The notes under the pieces: generated by a model
Seen by the model: the letters and a program-made list of their open reading frames with translations, nothing else
The model's database searches: none
Told to the model about the DNA's origin: nothing
Made by a program: the position numbers and the translations under genes
NCBI RefSeq assembly: GCF_021698975.1
Contig: NZ_SSXA01000002.1
Span: 62,001-126,000 of the forward strand
Reading direction: 5' to 3'
Length of the DNA: 64,000 nucleotides
From: Blastococcus sp. KM273128
Lineage (GTDB): Bacteria; Actinomycetota; Actinomycetes; Mycobacteriales; Geodermatophilaceae
Shown here: one piece after another, positions 49,465 to 60,656 of the stretch
How the letters are laid out: every line of letters begins with the position of its first letter
How positions within the stretch are numbered: the stretch's first letter is position 1

Positions 49465-49989
49465 GTGGAGCGCCGGGTGCAGCTGGTCGCGCTGGGTGCG
49501 GCCGCCCTGCGCGCGCTCGCCGACGGCGACCTGGCCGCGGCCGAGGCGGCCGCACCGGTGCCGCTGAGCCCGTACCTCGCCGGGCCGGAATGCCGCGCGG
49601 TCTGGCGGATCCGGGCCGAGCAGGTGGTCGCCGACCCGGGGAGCGCCCGCTGGATCACCCGGGTGGTCCACGACCCCGAGCGGGGTGTCACGGTCGGCCG
49701 GGCCGGGTTCCACGGACCGCCGGACGCATCCGGCGCGGTCGAGGTCGGCTACTCCACCGACCCGCGGTACCGGCGGCAGGGGTACGCCCGGGCGGCGTTG
49801 CGCGCGCTGCTGGCGGAGGCGGCCGCGGCGCCCGGGGTCACGACCGTGCGCGCGTCGGTGTCGCCGGGGAACGCTGCGTCTCTGGCCCTGGTGCTCGCCG
49901 AGGGCTTCGTCGCCGTGGGGGAGCAGGTCGACGAGGAGGACGGGCTGGAGATCGTCCACGAGGTGGCCGCCGGCACTCGCCTACGCTGA
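49465..49989 (+). CDS. GNAT-family acetyltransferase
   Basis: 174 residues. GNAT motif A is YRRQGYARAALRALL (acetyl-CoA pyrophosphate loop); VGYSTDPRYR precedes it, resembling RimJ/RimL-type enzymes. Substrate unknown. It lies between tsaE and tsaB and is distinct from rimI further down. Confidence 0.85.
   Translation: MERRVQLVALGAAALRALADGDLAAAEAAAPVPLSPYLAGPECRAVWRIRAEQVVADPGSARWITRVVHDPERGVTVGRAGFHGPPDASGAVEVGYSTDPRYRRQGYARAALRALLAEAAAAPGVTTVRASVSPGNAASLALVLAEGFVAVGEQVDEEDGLEIVHEVAAGTRLR
49982..49987 (+). promoter_or_regulatory. Leaderless -10 box of tsaB
   Basis: TACGCT eight bases before the GTG at 49996, overlapping the end of the GNAT gene. Confidence 0.45.
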
Positions 49990-49995
49990 TCGGTC

Positions 49996-50628
49996 GTGCT
50001 GGTCCTCGCGCTCGACACCGCCACCCCGACGCTCGTCGCGGGGCTCGCCCGGTGGACCCCCGACGGTGGCGCCGACGTGCTCGCCGAGCGCGCCGTCCCC
50101 TCGGGCACGAAGCACGCCGAGCTGCTGACCCCGGCCATCGAGGGCGCGCTCGCCGACGCCGGCCTCGCGCTGGGCGACGTCGAGGCCGTCGTCACCGGCC
50201 TGGGCCCCGGGCCGTTCACCGGGCTGCGGGTGGGAGTGGTCACCGCCGCCGCGCTCGCCGACGCCCGCGGGCTGCCGGTGGTCGGCGTCTGCTCCCTCGA
50301 CGCGATCGGGAGCGGCGCGCGCACGGTGGTGACCGACGCCCGCCGCAAGGAGGTCTACTGGGCCGCCTACGACGACGCCGGCCGGCGGGTCGATGGCCCC
50401 GGGGTCATCCGCCCGGAGGAGTTCGGCGGGGCCGGCCCGTTCGCGGGCGACCCCGCGTTCGCGGAGCGGCTCGGCAGCCCGGTGACGCCGGCGGAGGTGA
50501 CGACGGCGGGCCTGCTCCGCGCGGCCGCGGAGCAGCTCGCCGAGCCGGTGGGTGCGCCCCTGGTGCCGCTGTACCTGCGCCGCCCGGACGCCGTGCCGCC
50601 CACGTCGATCAAGGCCGTGACGCGGTGA
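49996..50628 (+). CDS. tsaB: tRNA t6A biosynthesis protein TsaB
   Basis: 210 residues, ASKHA fold partner of Tsa[28 protein letters not shown] and [13 protein letters not shown] are the family hallmarks. The GTG has no ribosome site but a TACGCT box 8 nt upstream. The stop overlaps rimI. Confidence 0.94.
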   Translation: MLVLALDTATPTLVAGLARWTPDGGADVLAERAVPSGTKHAELLTPAIEGALADAGLALGDVEAVVTGLGPGPFTGLRVGVVTAAALADARGLPVVGVCSLDAIGSGARTVVTDARRKEVYWAAYDDAGRRVDGPGVIRPEEFGGAGPFAGDPAFAERLGSPVTPAEVTTAGLLRAAAEQLAEPVGAPLVPLYLRRPDAVPPTSIKAVTR

Positions 50629-51071
50629 CCCGGCTGCGGCCGATGACGCTCGCGGACCTGCCCGCCGTGATGGGGCTGGAGGAGGAGCTCTTCGCCCCCG
50701 ACACGTGGACCGCGGCGATGTACCGCGACGAGCTCTCCCGCACCGACACCCGCCACTACCTGGTGGCCGAGGACGACGGCGGGATCGTCGGGTACGCCGG
50801 GCTGATCGCCTACGACGACGAGGCGCACGTGGCCACCATCGGGGTGACCGGCGCACGGCAGGGCGAGGGGATCGGCGCCCGGCTGCTCGACGCGCTGCTG
50901 GCCGAGGCCGACCGGCGGGGAGCGCCGGTGGTGCTGCTGGAGGTGCGGGCGGACAACGAGACGGCGCAGGGCCTCTACCGCCGCCGCGGGTTCGCCGAGA
51001 TCGGCCGGCGGCGCGGCTACTACCAGCCGAGCGGAGAGGACGCCGTGGTCATGAAGCGGGAGAAGCTGTGA
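50625..51071 (+). CDS. rimI: Ribosomal protein S18-alanine N-acetyltransferase RimI
   Basis: 148 residues, GNAT family. Acetyl-CoA loop in [34 protein letters not shown] and [13 protein letters not shown] are RimI hallmarks. It sits between tsaB and tsaD with GTGA overlaps on both sides. Confidence 0.92.
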   Translation: MTRLRPMTLADLPAVMGLEEELFAPDTWTAAMYRDELSRTDTRHYLVAEDDGGIVGYAGLIAYDDEAHVATIGVTGARQGEGIGARLLDALLAEADRRGAPVVLLEVRADNETAQGLYRRRGFAEIGRRRGYYQPSGEDAVVMKREKL

Positions 51072-52105
51072 CGGACGAGCCGCTGGTCATCGGGTTCGAG
51101 ACCTCCTGCGACGAGACCGGGGTGGGCATCGTCCGCGGGCACACGCTGCTGGCCGACGCGCTGGCCACCTCGATGGAGGAGCACGAGCGGTTCGGCGGTG
51201 TCGTCCCCGAGATCGCCTCCCGCGCGCACCTGGAGGCGATGGTCCCGACGGTGCACCGGGCGCTCGCGGAGGCCGGTGTCCGCGCCGCCGACGTCGACGC
51301 GGTCGCGGTGACCAGCGGTCCCGGGCTCACCGGCGCGCTGCTGGTCGGGGTCGCCGCAGCGAAGGCGTACGCGCTGGCCCTCGGCAAGCCGTTGTACGGG
51401 GTGAACCACCTGGCCGCGCACGTCGCCGTCGACGAGCTGCAGCACGGCCCGCTCGCCGAGCCGTCGATCGCGATGCTCGTCTCCGGCGGCCACAGCTCGC
51501 TGCTGCTGGTGCCCGACCTCGCCCAGGAGGTGCAGTCGCTGGGCCGCACCATCGACGACGCGGCGGGGGAGGCGTTCGACAAGGTCGCCCGCGTGCTCGG
51601 GCTGCCGTTCCCCGGCGGGCCGCCGATCGACCGCGCCGCCCGCGAGGGGGACCGGCACGCCATCGCCTTCCCGCGCGGGCTCACCGGGCCCCGCGACCCG
51701 GCCTACGACTTCTCCTTCTCCGGCCTGAAGACCGCCGTCGCCCGGTGGATCGAGGCCCGGGAGCGCGCGGGGGAGCCGGTGCCGGTCGCCGACGTCGCCG
51801 CCTCGTTCCAGGAGGCGGTCGCCGACGTCCTCACCGCCAAGGCCGTCCGCGCCTGCCGCGACCACGGCGTCGACCACCTGGTGCTCGGCGGGGGGGTGGC
51901 GGCGAACTCGCGGCTGCGCGCGCTCGCCGAGGAGCGGTGTGCCGCGGCCGGCATCGTGCTCCGGGTGCCCAGCCCCAAGCTGTGCACCGACAACGGGGCG
52001 ATGGTGGCGGCGCTGGGGTCGCGGCTGGTCGCCGCCGGCGTCGCGCCGTCGGCCCTCGACCTCGGTGCGGACAGCTCGCTGCCGATCGACGTCGTCAGCC
52101 GCTGA
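51068..52105 (+). CDS. tsaD: tRNA t6A threonylcarbamoyltransferase TsaD
   Basis: 345 residues. Transfers the threonylcarbamoyl group to tRNA A37. Metal-binding HxxxH is [19 protein letters not shown] starts the fold, [12 protein letters not shown] and [13 protein letters not shown] follow. The GTG overlaps the rimI stop. TsaC is not in the window. Confidence 0.96.
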   Translation: MTDEPLVIGFETSCDETGVGIVRGHTLLADALATSMEEHERFGGVVPEIASRAHLEAMVPTVHRALAEAGVRAADVDAVAVTSGPGLTGALLVGVAAAKAYALALGKPLYGVNHLAAHVAVDELQHGPLAEPSIAMLVSGGHSSLLLVPDLAQEVQSLGRTIDDAAGEAFDKVARVLGLPFPGGPPIDRAAREGDRHAIAFPRGLTGPRDPAYDFSFSGLKTAVARWIEARERAGEPVPVADVAASFQEAVADVLTAKAVRACRDHGVDHLVLGGGVAANSRLRALAEERCAAAGIVLRVPSPKLCTDNGAMVAALGSRLVAAGVAPSALDLGADSSLPIDVVSR

Positions 52106-52153
52106 GTAGCCGGCCGCGCCGGGGCGGGTGCCGCGCTCCGCTGACGGCCGGAC

Positions 52154-52225
52154 GGGTCGAGCCGCGTGGGCGCCCGTGAGGCCGCACCGTGGCGCGGCTC
52201 CGGGTCGGGTGGTGCGGCTCGACCC
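52154..52225. terminator. Bidirectional hairpin after tsaD
   Basis: GGGTCGAGCCGC (52154-52165) pairs perfectly with GCGGCTCGACCC (52214-52225). The 48-nt loop has further GCCGC/GCGGC pairing. It ends 3 nt before the stop of the convergent methyltransferase gene. Confidence 0.6.
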
Positions 52226-52228
52226 GCC

Positions 52229-53461
52229 CTACGTGAGGTCGCAGACGAGCGCCGTCGGGGCGCCGGCGACCCGGGTGACGACGACGGTCGCCGTCCCGCT
52301 GCCGGGGCCGCGGAGCTGCCGGGCCAGGGTCTCCGGCTCGATCGCCGAGCCGCGCTTCTTCACCACGGCGCGGCCGACCCCCCGCTCGCGCAGCAACGCC
52401 CGGAGCTTCTTCAGGTTGAACGGCAGCACCTCGTCGACCCGGTGGGAGCTCACCCAGGGGCTGTCCGCGGGACCGTCGGAGGTCAGGTAGGCGATGGTCG
52501 GGTCGACCAGGGTCGCGCCGAGGTCGGCGGCCACCACCGAGACCAGGCCCGAGCGGATGACCGCGGGATCGGGCTCGTGCAGCCAGGCACGCACCGGACC
52601 GGCCGGCGCGGGCCCGGGATCGGCGTCGGCGGTCAGCTCGTGCACCTCGCCGCCGGCCACCAGGCTCGCCCGCCGCCAGGTCACCGAGACGGCCGGGCCC
52701 CACAGCAGCGCCTCGACGATCGAGCCACCGACCGACACCCACTCCGCCTCGACGCCCCCGGGCACCCGGTCGTGGTCCAGCCCCGGCGCGACCTTCACCA
52801 CCGACGTGGGCACCTTCGCGAGCAGGTCCACGACGGTCGGCCACGGCGGTGACCAGCGGTCCGGGTCCATCAGCCGCCGCCCGCCGGCCCGCCGCGCGGG
52901 GTCCAGGACGGCGGCTCCGCACCCGGCCACCTCGCCACCGCGCGCGGCGGCCACGAGCTCCACCGCGTCCCCGGCCACCACCCAGACGTCGTCGGAGACC
53001 CCGAGCGCCTCGGCGTTGGCGGCGGTCAGCTCCCGGGCCACCGGGTCGACGTCGACGGCGAGCACCCGGGCGCCCGCGCGGGCCAGCGCGATCGTGTCGG
53101 TGCCCGCCGCGCAGCCCAGGTCGGCGACGGAGTCGGCGCCCCCGGCCAGCAGCCGGGCCGCGCGCCGGGCAGCGAGCTCGGGGCGCCCGGCCTGCTCGAG
53201 GGTGTCGCCGGTGAACAGCATCCGGTCGGCGTCGGCCCCGAACGCGGCCCGGGCCCGCTGCCGCTGCCGGGCGATGCCCCAGGCCGGCCCGGCGAGGTCG
53301 GTGCCCACCTCGGCGCGCAGCCGGGTCAGGGCGGTGACCGCCTCGGCCCCCTCGGCCAGCAGCGCCGCCGCGCGCGCCAGCGCCGCCGCACCCTCCGGCG
53401 TCGTCAGCGCGCGCAGCTGGCGCACCGTCTCGGCGGTCTGCTCCTCGGATGGCCGGTCCAC
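52229..53461 (-). CDS. THUMP-like class I SAM-dependent methyltransferase
   Basis: About 410 residues. The SAM-binding motif is [27 protein letters not shown] (key part DLGCAAGTD), with DPARR further on. The C-terminal half ([24 protein letters not shown]) matches the THUMP-like domain. Target, perhaps an RNA or protein, is unknown. Start uncertain: in-frame GTGs at 53461, 53467 and 53479. Divergent from groES. Confidence 0.8.
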   Translation of the reverse strand: MDRPSEEQTAETVRQLRALTTPEGAAALARAAALLAEGAEAVTALTRLRAEVGTDLAGPAWGIARQRQRARAAFGADADRMLFTGDTLEQAGRPELAARRAARLLAGGADSVADLGCAAGTDTIALARAGARVLAVDVDPVARELTAANAEALGVSDDVWVVAGDAVELVAAARGGEVAGCGAAVLDPARRAGGRRLMDPDRWSPPWPTVVDLLAKVPTSVVKVAPGLDHDRVPGGVEAEWVSVGGSIVEALLWGPAVSVTWRRASLVAGGEVHELTADADPGPAPAGPVRAWLHEPDPAVIRSGLVSVVAADLGATLVDPTIAYLTSDGPADSPWVSSHRVDEVLPFNLKKLRALLRERGVGRAVVKKRGSAIEPETLARQLRGPGSGTATVVVTRVAGAPTALVCDLT

Positions 53462-53519
53462 CGGCACAGCGTGGCGCACGCGCTGCTCGGCGCCGTCGTC
53501 ACCCACCCCGGCGACCGGG

Positions 53520-53549
53520 TTGAGCGGCTGGCACTCTCCTGGGTAGAGT
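53520..53549 (+). promoter_or_regulatory. groES-groEL promoter
   Basis: TTGAGC (53520-53525), 18-nt spacer, TAGAGT (53544-53549). The CIRCE operator covers the spacer and -10. Confidence 0.65.
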
Positions 53550-53554
53550 GCCAA
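53528..53554 (+). promoter_or_regulatory. CIRCE operator (HrcA site)
   Basis: CTGGCACTC-N9-GAGTGCCAA; eight of nine arm positions are complementary and close to the CIRCE consensus (TTAGCACTC-N9-GAGTGCTAA). HrcA bound here would block the overlapping promoter. hrcA is not in the window. Confidence 0.88.
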
Positions 53555-53656
53555 ACGACACGGGCTGGCGCCCGACCCCCGCGACGGCGGGTGCCCGACC
53601 TCGTGCCACAGCATCGAACATCCCTGCCGTCCGACACCGAAGGGGGCGTCACCGAC

Positions 53657-53965
53657 GTGACGACCGCTACCAAGGTCAGCATCAAGCCGCTGGAGGACCG
53701 GGTCGTGGTCCAGGCCAACGAGGCCGAGACCACCACCGCTTCCGGTCTGGTCATCCCGGACACCGCCAAGGAGAAGCCCCAGGAGGGCACCGTCGTCGCC
53801 GTCGGCCCCGGCCGCATCGACGACAACGGCAACCGCGTCCCGCTCGACGTGAACGTCGGTGACGTGGTCATCTACTCGAAGTACGGCGGCACCGAGGTCA
53901 AGTACGCCGGCGAGGAGTACCTGGTGCTCTCCGCCCGCGACCTGCTCGCCGTCGTCTCGAAGTAA
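53657..53965 (+). CDS. groES: Co-chaperonin GroES
   Basis: 102 residues, a heptameric lid for GroEL. Mobile loop [24 protein letters not shown] region and [16 protein letters not shown] are conserved. The GTG at 53657 ([16 protein letters not shown]) matches actinobacterial GroES; AAGGGG lies 12 nt upstream. Heat-shock control through CIRCE is expected. Confidence 0.96.
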   Translation: MTTATKVSIKPLEDRVVVQANEAETTTASGLVIPDTAKEKPQEGTVVAVGPGRIDDNGNRVPLDVNVGDVVIYSKYGGTEVKYAGEEYLVLSARDLLAVVSK

Positions 53966-53966
53966 G

Positions 53967-54060
53967 AGGACCCCGCTCCTCCCCACCCCTCGCAGGCTCG
54001 GGGCGGGCCCCTGGACCGGGGCCGTTCCAGCGCCTGCGACGGGGCGGTTCCAGCGCCTCA
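53967..54060 (+). repeat. Nested-hairpin element, copy F, with duplicated tail
   Basis: Outer stem CCCCGCTCC with GGACCGGGG has one mismatch; inner CCCACCCC/GGGGCGGG has one mismatch around TCGCAGGCTC. The tail GTTCCAGCGCCT occurs twice (from 54024 and 54047), the second behind GACGGGGCG. Confidence 0.7.
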
Positions 54061-54068
54061 CCACCGAT

Positions 54069-54103
54069 CGCCCCGGCGACCCGAGACACCGGGTCCCGGG
54101 GCG
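54069..54103 (+). terminator. Terminator-like hairpin between groES and groEL
   Basis: Outer 8-bp stem CGCCCCGG (54069-54076) with CCGGGGCG (54096-54103), then inner 5-bp GACCC/GGGTC after a one-base bulge. It is followed by GTCGTCTTT, the best T-rich tail in the window. Confidence 0.65.
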
Positions 54104-54129
54104 GTCGTCTTTCGCCCTGCACTGACTGA

Positions 54130-55785
<1,656 letters not shown>

Positions 55786-55788
55786 CGA

Positions 55789-55851
55789 AGGACCTCCCTC
55801 TCCCCACCGCTCGCACGCTCGCGGCGGGCCCCTGAGGGAGGCCGTTCCAGC
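55789..55851 (+). repeat. Nested-hairpin element, copy G (after groEL1)
   Basis: Outer stem CCTCCCTC pairs with GAGGGAGG (55834-55841). Inner CCCACCGC/GCGGCGGG has one mismatch around TCGCACGCTC. Ends CCGTTCCAGCACCTCAC. Confidence 0.75.
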
Positions 55852-55862
55852 ACCTCACGACG

Positions 55863-55897
55863 GAGGGCCCGGTCCAGAACTTCTGGACCGGGCCCTC
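55863..55897. terminator. Bidirectional terminator groEL1 / whiB
   Basis: Perfect 15-bp stem (55863-55877 with 55883-55897), loop AACTT. It lies between convergent groEL1 and the WhiB gene. Confidence 0.8.
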
Positions 55898-55916
55898 TCG
55901 GCGTTCGTCGGAGGAG

Positions 55917-56216
55917 CTACACCCCTGCGGCCACGGCCGCCGGCTCGGCGGCGATCAGCCGGGCCCGCTCCTCCTCGCTCATGCCACCCCAGACGCCGTA
56001 GGGCTCGCGGACGGCGAGCGCGTGCTTGAGGCACGCGTCGATCACCGGGCACCGCGAGCAGACGGCCTTGGCCGCGGACTGCCGCCGCGCCCGGGCCGGC
56101 CCGCGCTCTCCGTCGGGGTGGAAGAAGAGGGACGTGTTCTCGCCACGGCACGCGCCGTGGAGCTGCCAGTCCCAGACCTCGGCCACGGGCGTCGGGAGTC
56201 TGCGGATGTCGGCCAT
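55917..56216 (-). CDS. whiB3: WhiB-family Fe-S regulator (WhiB3/WhiD type)
   Basis: 99 residues. Four cluster cysteines at 23, 53, 56 and 62 (CxxC at 53-56), GVWGG turn after EPY, and WDWQLHGACRG with FFHPDGERG as in mycobacterial WhiB3 and streptomycete WhiD. These proteins carry a 4Fe-4S cluster and act with the principal sigma factor. ATG with GGAGG upstream. Convergent with groEL1, divergent from the BldM-type gene. Confidence 0.93.
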   Translation of the reverse strand: MADIRRLPTPVAEVWDWQLHGACRGENTSLFFHPDGERGPARARRQSAAKAVCSRCPVIDACLKHALAVREPYGVWGGMSEEERARLIAAEPAAVAAGV

Positions 56217-56576
56217 GTCTCCTCCGGGAACTCGGTAGAGCCGGAGGGGGCTGTCCGGCTGCAAGGGGCCCGGTGCCCTCGCCGTCCCACGTCCAAACAC
56301 AGCCGATTCGCAACTTTTGCGCCGTGTGCGCTCCGTCACCTGGTCGCGGAGGCGCTCACCCCCCGGGGTGAGGGCGTCTGTTCCGCCGCCGGGGAGTCGA
56401 TCACTGTGGCTCCAGGTCGTGCTGACGTCCGGGAAGGGGGAGCTACCCGGACCGGCCGCCCGACCGGCGCGGAGGTGGAGGGCCGACCAGGCCCTCCACC
56501 CGAGCGACACCCGGCCGGGTGCCTTCCCGGTCGGTGGGGGGACCCGGCCACCGGCCGGGAGGAGCGAGGAGCTGGC
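56217..56576. other. Divergent control region whiB / bldM
   Basis: 360 nt without a supported gene. An unusually AT-rich patch (about 56303-56319) stands out in the GC-rich background and may hold promoter or operator sites. No confident -10/-35 pair was found for either gene. Confidence 0.6.
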
Positions 56577-57287
56577 GTGATCGACGACAGGATGCGCGCA
56601 CCCGTGCAGGGCGCGACCGTGTGGGTGTACGACGAGCGGCGGCGGGTCCGGGACGACGTCGCCTCACGGCTGGTCGCCCTGCCCTTCGTCGGCCGGGTCG
56701 AGGTGGTCGGGGACGCGCAGTCGCTGATGGCCCGCCTGGCCACGCGCACCCCCGACGTCCTGGTCGTCGGCACGCAGCGCGCCGTCGACACCGGGCTCTC
56801 CGCCGCCACGCAGGCGCTGCGGTCGCACCCGGGCCTGCCGGTCCTCGTGCTCGGTGCCCCCGACGACGCCGAGAGCGTCCGGGCCGCCGTGGCCTTCGGG
56901 GCCCGCGGCTACCTGCGCTGGGACGCGAGCGCGATCGAGATGGGCCTGGGCCTCTCCCGGGTCGGGCTGCGGGCCGACGGGCGGATCCCGCAGCAGGTGA
57001 CCGCGCCGGCGCCCGCGTGGAGCGGTGCCGCCCCGCTGGCGGGCTCCGCGCCCACCACGGTGCGCTCGACGGTGCGCGAGGCCGCCCCGGCCGCGGCGCT
57101 GTCCATGCGCGAGATGCAGGTGCTCACGGGCATGAGCCAGGGCAAGAGCAACGCCCAGATCGGCCGGGAGCTCTACCTCTCCGAGGACACCATCAAGACC
57201 CATGCCCGCCGGCTGTTCCGCAAGCTGGGTGCCAAGGACCGCGCCGAGGCCGTCGCGACGGGGTTCCGCCGCGGCATCATGACCTGA
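56577..57287 (+). CDS. bldM: BldM-like orphan response regulator, degenerate receiver
   Basis: 236 residues. The C-terminal LuxR/FixJ helix-turn-helix (LSMREMQVLTGMSQGKSNAQIGREL... KTHARRLFRKLGAKDRAEAVATGF, in parts) is nearly that of Streptomyces BldM, which controls development with WhiI. The N-terminal domain has a receiver-like pattern but no acidic pair, and the phosphoacceptor position reads Gly (PDVLVVGTQ). GTG at 56577 after GGAGGAGCGAGGA. Confidence 0.88.
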   Translation: MIDDRMRAPVQGATVWVYDERRRVRDDVASRLVALPFVGRVEVVGDAQSLMARLATRTPDVLVVGTQRAVDTGLSAATQALRSHPGLPVLVLGAPDDAESVRAAVAFGARGYLRWDASAIEMGLGLSRVGLRADGRIPQQVTAPAPAWSGAAPLAGSAPTTVRSTVREAAPAAALSMREMQVLTGMSQGKSNAQIGRELYLSEDTIKTHARRLFRKLGAKDRAEAVATGFRRGIMT

Positions 57288-57315
57288 GCGGTCCCGCCGA
57301 CCGAGGCACGTGCAC

Positions 57316-57349
57316 CGAGGGCCGTCTCCCGTCCGGGAGGCGGCCCTCG
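57316..57349 (+). terminator. bldM terminator
   Basis: 15-bp stem with one G-U pair (57316-57330 with 57335-57349), loop GTCC, 28 nt after the stop. Confidence 0.75.
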
Positions 57350-57374
57350 CTGCGTCCCCGTCCGCCTTCTGCGC

Positions 57375-57434
57375 CCGAGAACCGTGAAATCGGGCCCCGG
57401 ACGGCCCCGCAGACCCCGACTTCCCGCATCTCGG
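57375..57434. repeat. Imperfect inverted repeat between bldM and DUF5319
   Basis: Two 20-nt arms (57375-57394 and 57415-57434) match at 16 of 20 positions when inverted; shared pattern CCGAGA--CG-GAA-TCGGG. Spacer 20 nt. Confidence 0.55.
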
Positions 57435-57472
57435 CACTTGGCCGCGGTGCGATCCGGAGGATCGCGATGTGC

Positions 57473-57871
57473 TCAGTCGTCGCGGGCGTGCCGGCCGGTG
57501 CGCCCGCCGCTGGGCTCGTCCCGCTCGGCGAGCGCCGCGACCCCGTCGGCGTAGCCGCTGGCGTAGTCCCAGCTGACGTAGTCGTCGGGGTTCGGGTCGA
57601 ACGGCGGCTCGTGCCGGCCGGTCTGCCCCTCGTCGAGGAGCTGGCGCAGGTTGGCCTGCATCAGCGCCCAGTCGACGTGGTGCTCCTCCTCGCAGTCGGG
57701 GCAGTCGACCACGATGCCCTTGATGCCGGTCGGCTCGAGCAGGGTGCGGAAGACCTCGAGCTCGGCCAGGTCGTCGAGCACCCCGGCTCGCTCCTCCATC
57801 GTGAGCGGCGGAGGTGCTGGCCCGTCGGCCGGCCCGAAGTCCGGCCCGAAGGCGTCGTCGAACGAAGACAC
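57473..57871 (-). CDS. DUF5319 protein
   Basis: 132 residues, an actinobacterial family of unknown function found next to guaB (as in mycobacteria). It has VDCPDCEEEHHVDW, a CPDC pair that could bind a metal, and an acidic N-terminus. The GTG at 57871 lies 6 nt after TACCGT, implying a leaderless mRNA; a GTG two codons upstream is an alternative. Divergent from guaB. Confidence 0.85.
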   Translation of the reverse strand: MSSFDDAFGPDFGPADGPAPPPLTMEERAGVLDDLAELEVFRTLLEPTGIKGIVVDCPDCEEEHHVDWALMQANLRQLLDEGQTGRHEPPFDPNPDDYVSWDYASGYADGVAALAERDEPSGGRTGRHARDD

Positions 57872-57877
57872 GGTCAC

Positions 57878-57883
57878 ACGGTA
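57878..57883 (-). promoter_or_regulatory. Leaderless -10 box of the DUF5319 gene
   Basis: TACCGT on the minus strand, six bases before the GTG at 57871. Confidence 0.55.
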
Positions 57884-57884
57884 G

Positions 57885-59522
<1,638 letters not shown>

Positions 59523-59524
59523 GC

Positions 59525-60652
59525 ATGAACGTCCGCGACACCGTCGACATCGGCCTCAACCGCTTCGCCCGCCGGGGCTACGACCTCGACGAGGTCTCGA
59601 TCGTGCCCTCGCGGCGGACCCGCGACGTCGACGACGTCTCGACCGCCTGGCAGATCGACGCCTTCCGCTTCGGCATCCCGCTGGTGACCAGCCCCAGCGA
59701 CGCCGTCGTCAGCCCGGCGACGGCGATCGCCGTCGGCCGGGCCGGGGGCCTCGGCGTCCTCAACGGCGAGGGGCTGTGGACCCGCTACGACGACCCGGCC
59801 CCGGTGTACCGGCAGATCGCCGAGGCGGCCGCCGCCGGTGCCCCGCCGGTGGCGCTGCTGCAGGAGGTCTACGCCGAGCCGGTGAAGACCGACCTCATCA
59901 CCGCGCGGATCAAGGAGATCGGCGAGGCCGGCGTCACGACGGCGATCCGCATCTCCCCGCAGCACACCGAGCAGCTCGCGCCCGCCGCGCTCGCCGCCGG
60001 GGTGGACCTGCTGGTCATCCAGGGCACGATCGTCTCGGCCGAGCACGTGACCAGCCAGGGCGACGCGCTCAACCTCAAGGAGTTCATCGCCGACCTCGAC
60101 GTCCCGGTCATCGTGGGCGGCGCGGCGAACTACACCACCGCCCTGCACCTCATGCGCACCGGCGCCGCCGGCGTGATCGTGGGGGTCGGCGCCGACACCT
60201 ACTCGACGACGGACGCCGTCATGGGCATCCGCGTGCCGCTGGCCACCGCGATCGCCGACGCCGCCGCGGCCCGCCGCGACTACCTGGACGAGACCGGCGG
60301 CCGGTACGTGCACGTGATCGCCAACGGCCGGATCGAGACCAGCGGGGCGATCGCCCGCGCGCTGGCCTGCGGTGCCGACGCCGTCCAGCTGGGGGAGCCG
60401 CTGCGGATCGCTGCCGAGGCCCCCGCCGGTGGCGTGTGGTGGGACTCGGTGGCCGCCCACCCGCGGCTGCCGCGCGGTGCGACCTCGGCCCCGGTCGAGC
60501 CGGCGGGCTCCCTGGAGGACGTGCTGAACGGCGCGGCCGACTCCGCCGACGGGCGCACCAACCTCTTCGGTGCGCTGGCCCGCACGATGGCCAAGACCGG
60601 GTACTCCGACCTCAAGGAGTTCCAGCGCGTCGACCTCGTCATCGGGGGCTGA
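59525..60652 (+). CDS. guaB3: GuaB3-family IMP dehydrogenase-like protein
   Basis: 375 residues. An IMPDH/GMPR-family barrel without CBS domains. [15 protein letters not shown] opens it and the C-terminus keeps [19 protein letters not shown]. The catalytic GPGSICTTR loop of guaB is replaced ([12 protein letters not shown]), so it is not a second IMPDH. Cyanobacterial GuaB3 has been described as GMP-reductase-like; the role here is not proven. It starts 2 nt after guaB. Confidence 0.9.
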   Translation: MNVRDTVDIGLNRFARRGYDLDEVSIVPSRRTRDVDDVSTAWQIDAFRFGIPLVTSPSDAVVSPATAIAVGRAGGLGVLNGEGLWTRYDDPAPVYRQIAEAAAAGAPPVALLQEVYAEPVKTDLITARIKEIGEAGVTTAIRISPQHTEQLAPAALAAGVDLLVIQGTIVSAEHVTSQGDALNLKEFIADLDVPVIVGGAANYTTALHLMRTGAAGVIVGVGADTYSTTDAVMGIRVPLATAIADAAAARRDYLDETGGRYVHVIANGRIETSGAIARALACGADAVQLGEPLRIAAEAPAGGVWWDSVAAHPRLPRGATSAPVEPAGSLEDVLNGAADSADGRTNLFGALARTMAKTGYSDLKEFQRVDLVIGG

Positions 60653-60656
60653 CCGC

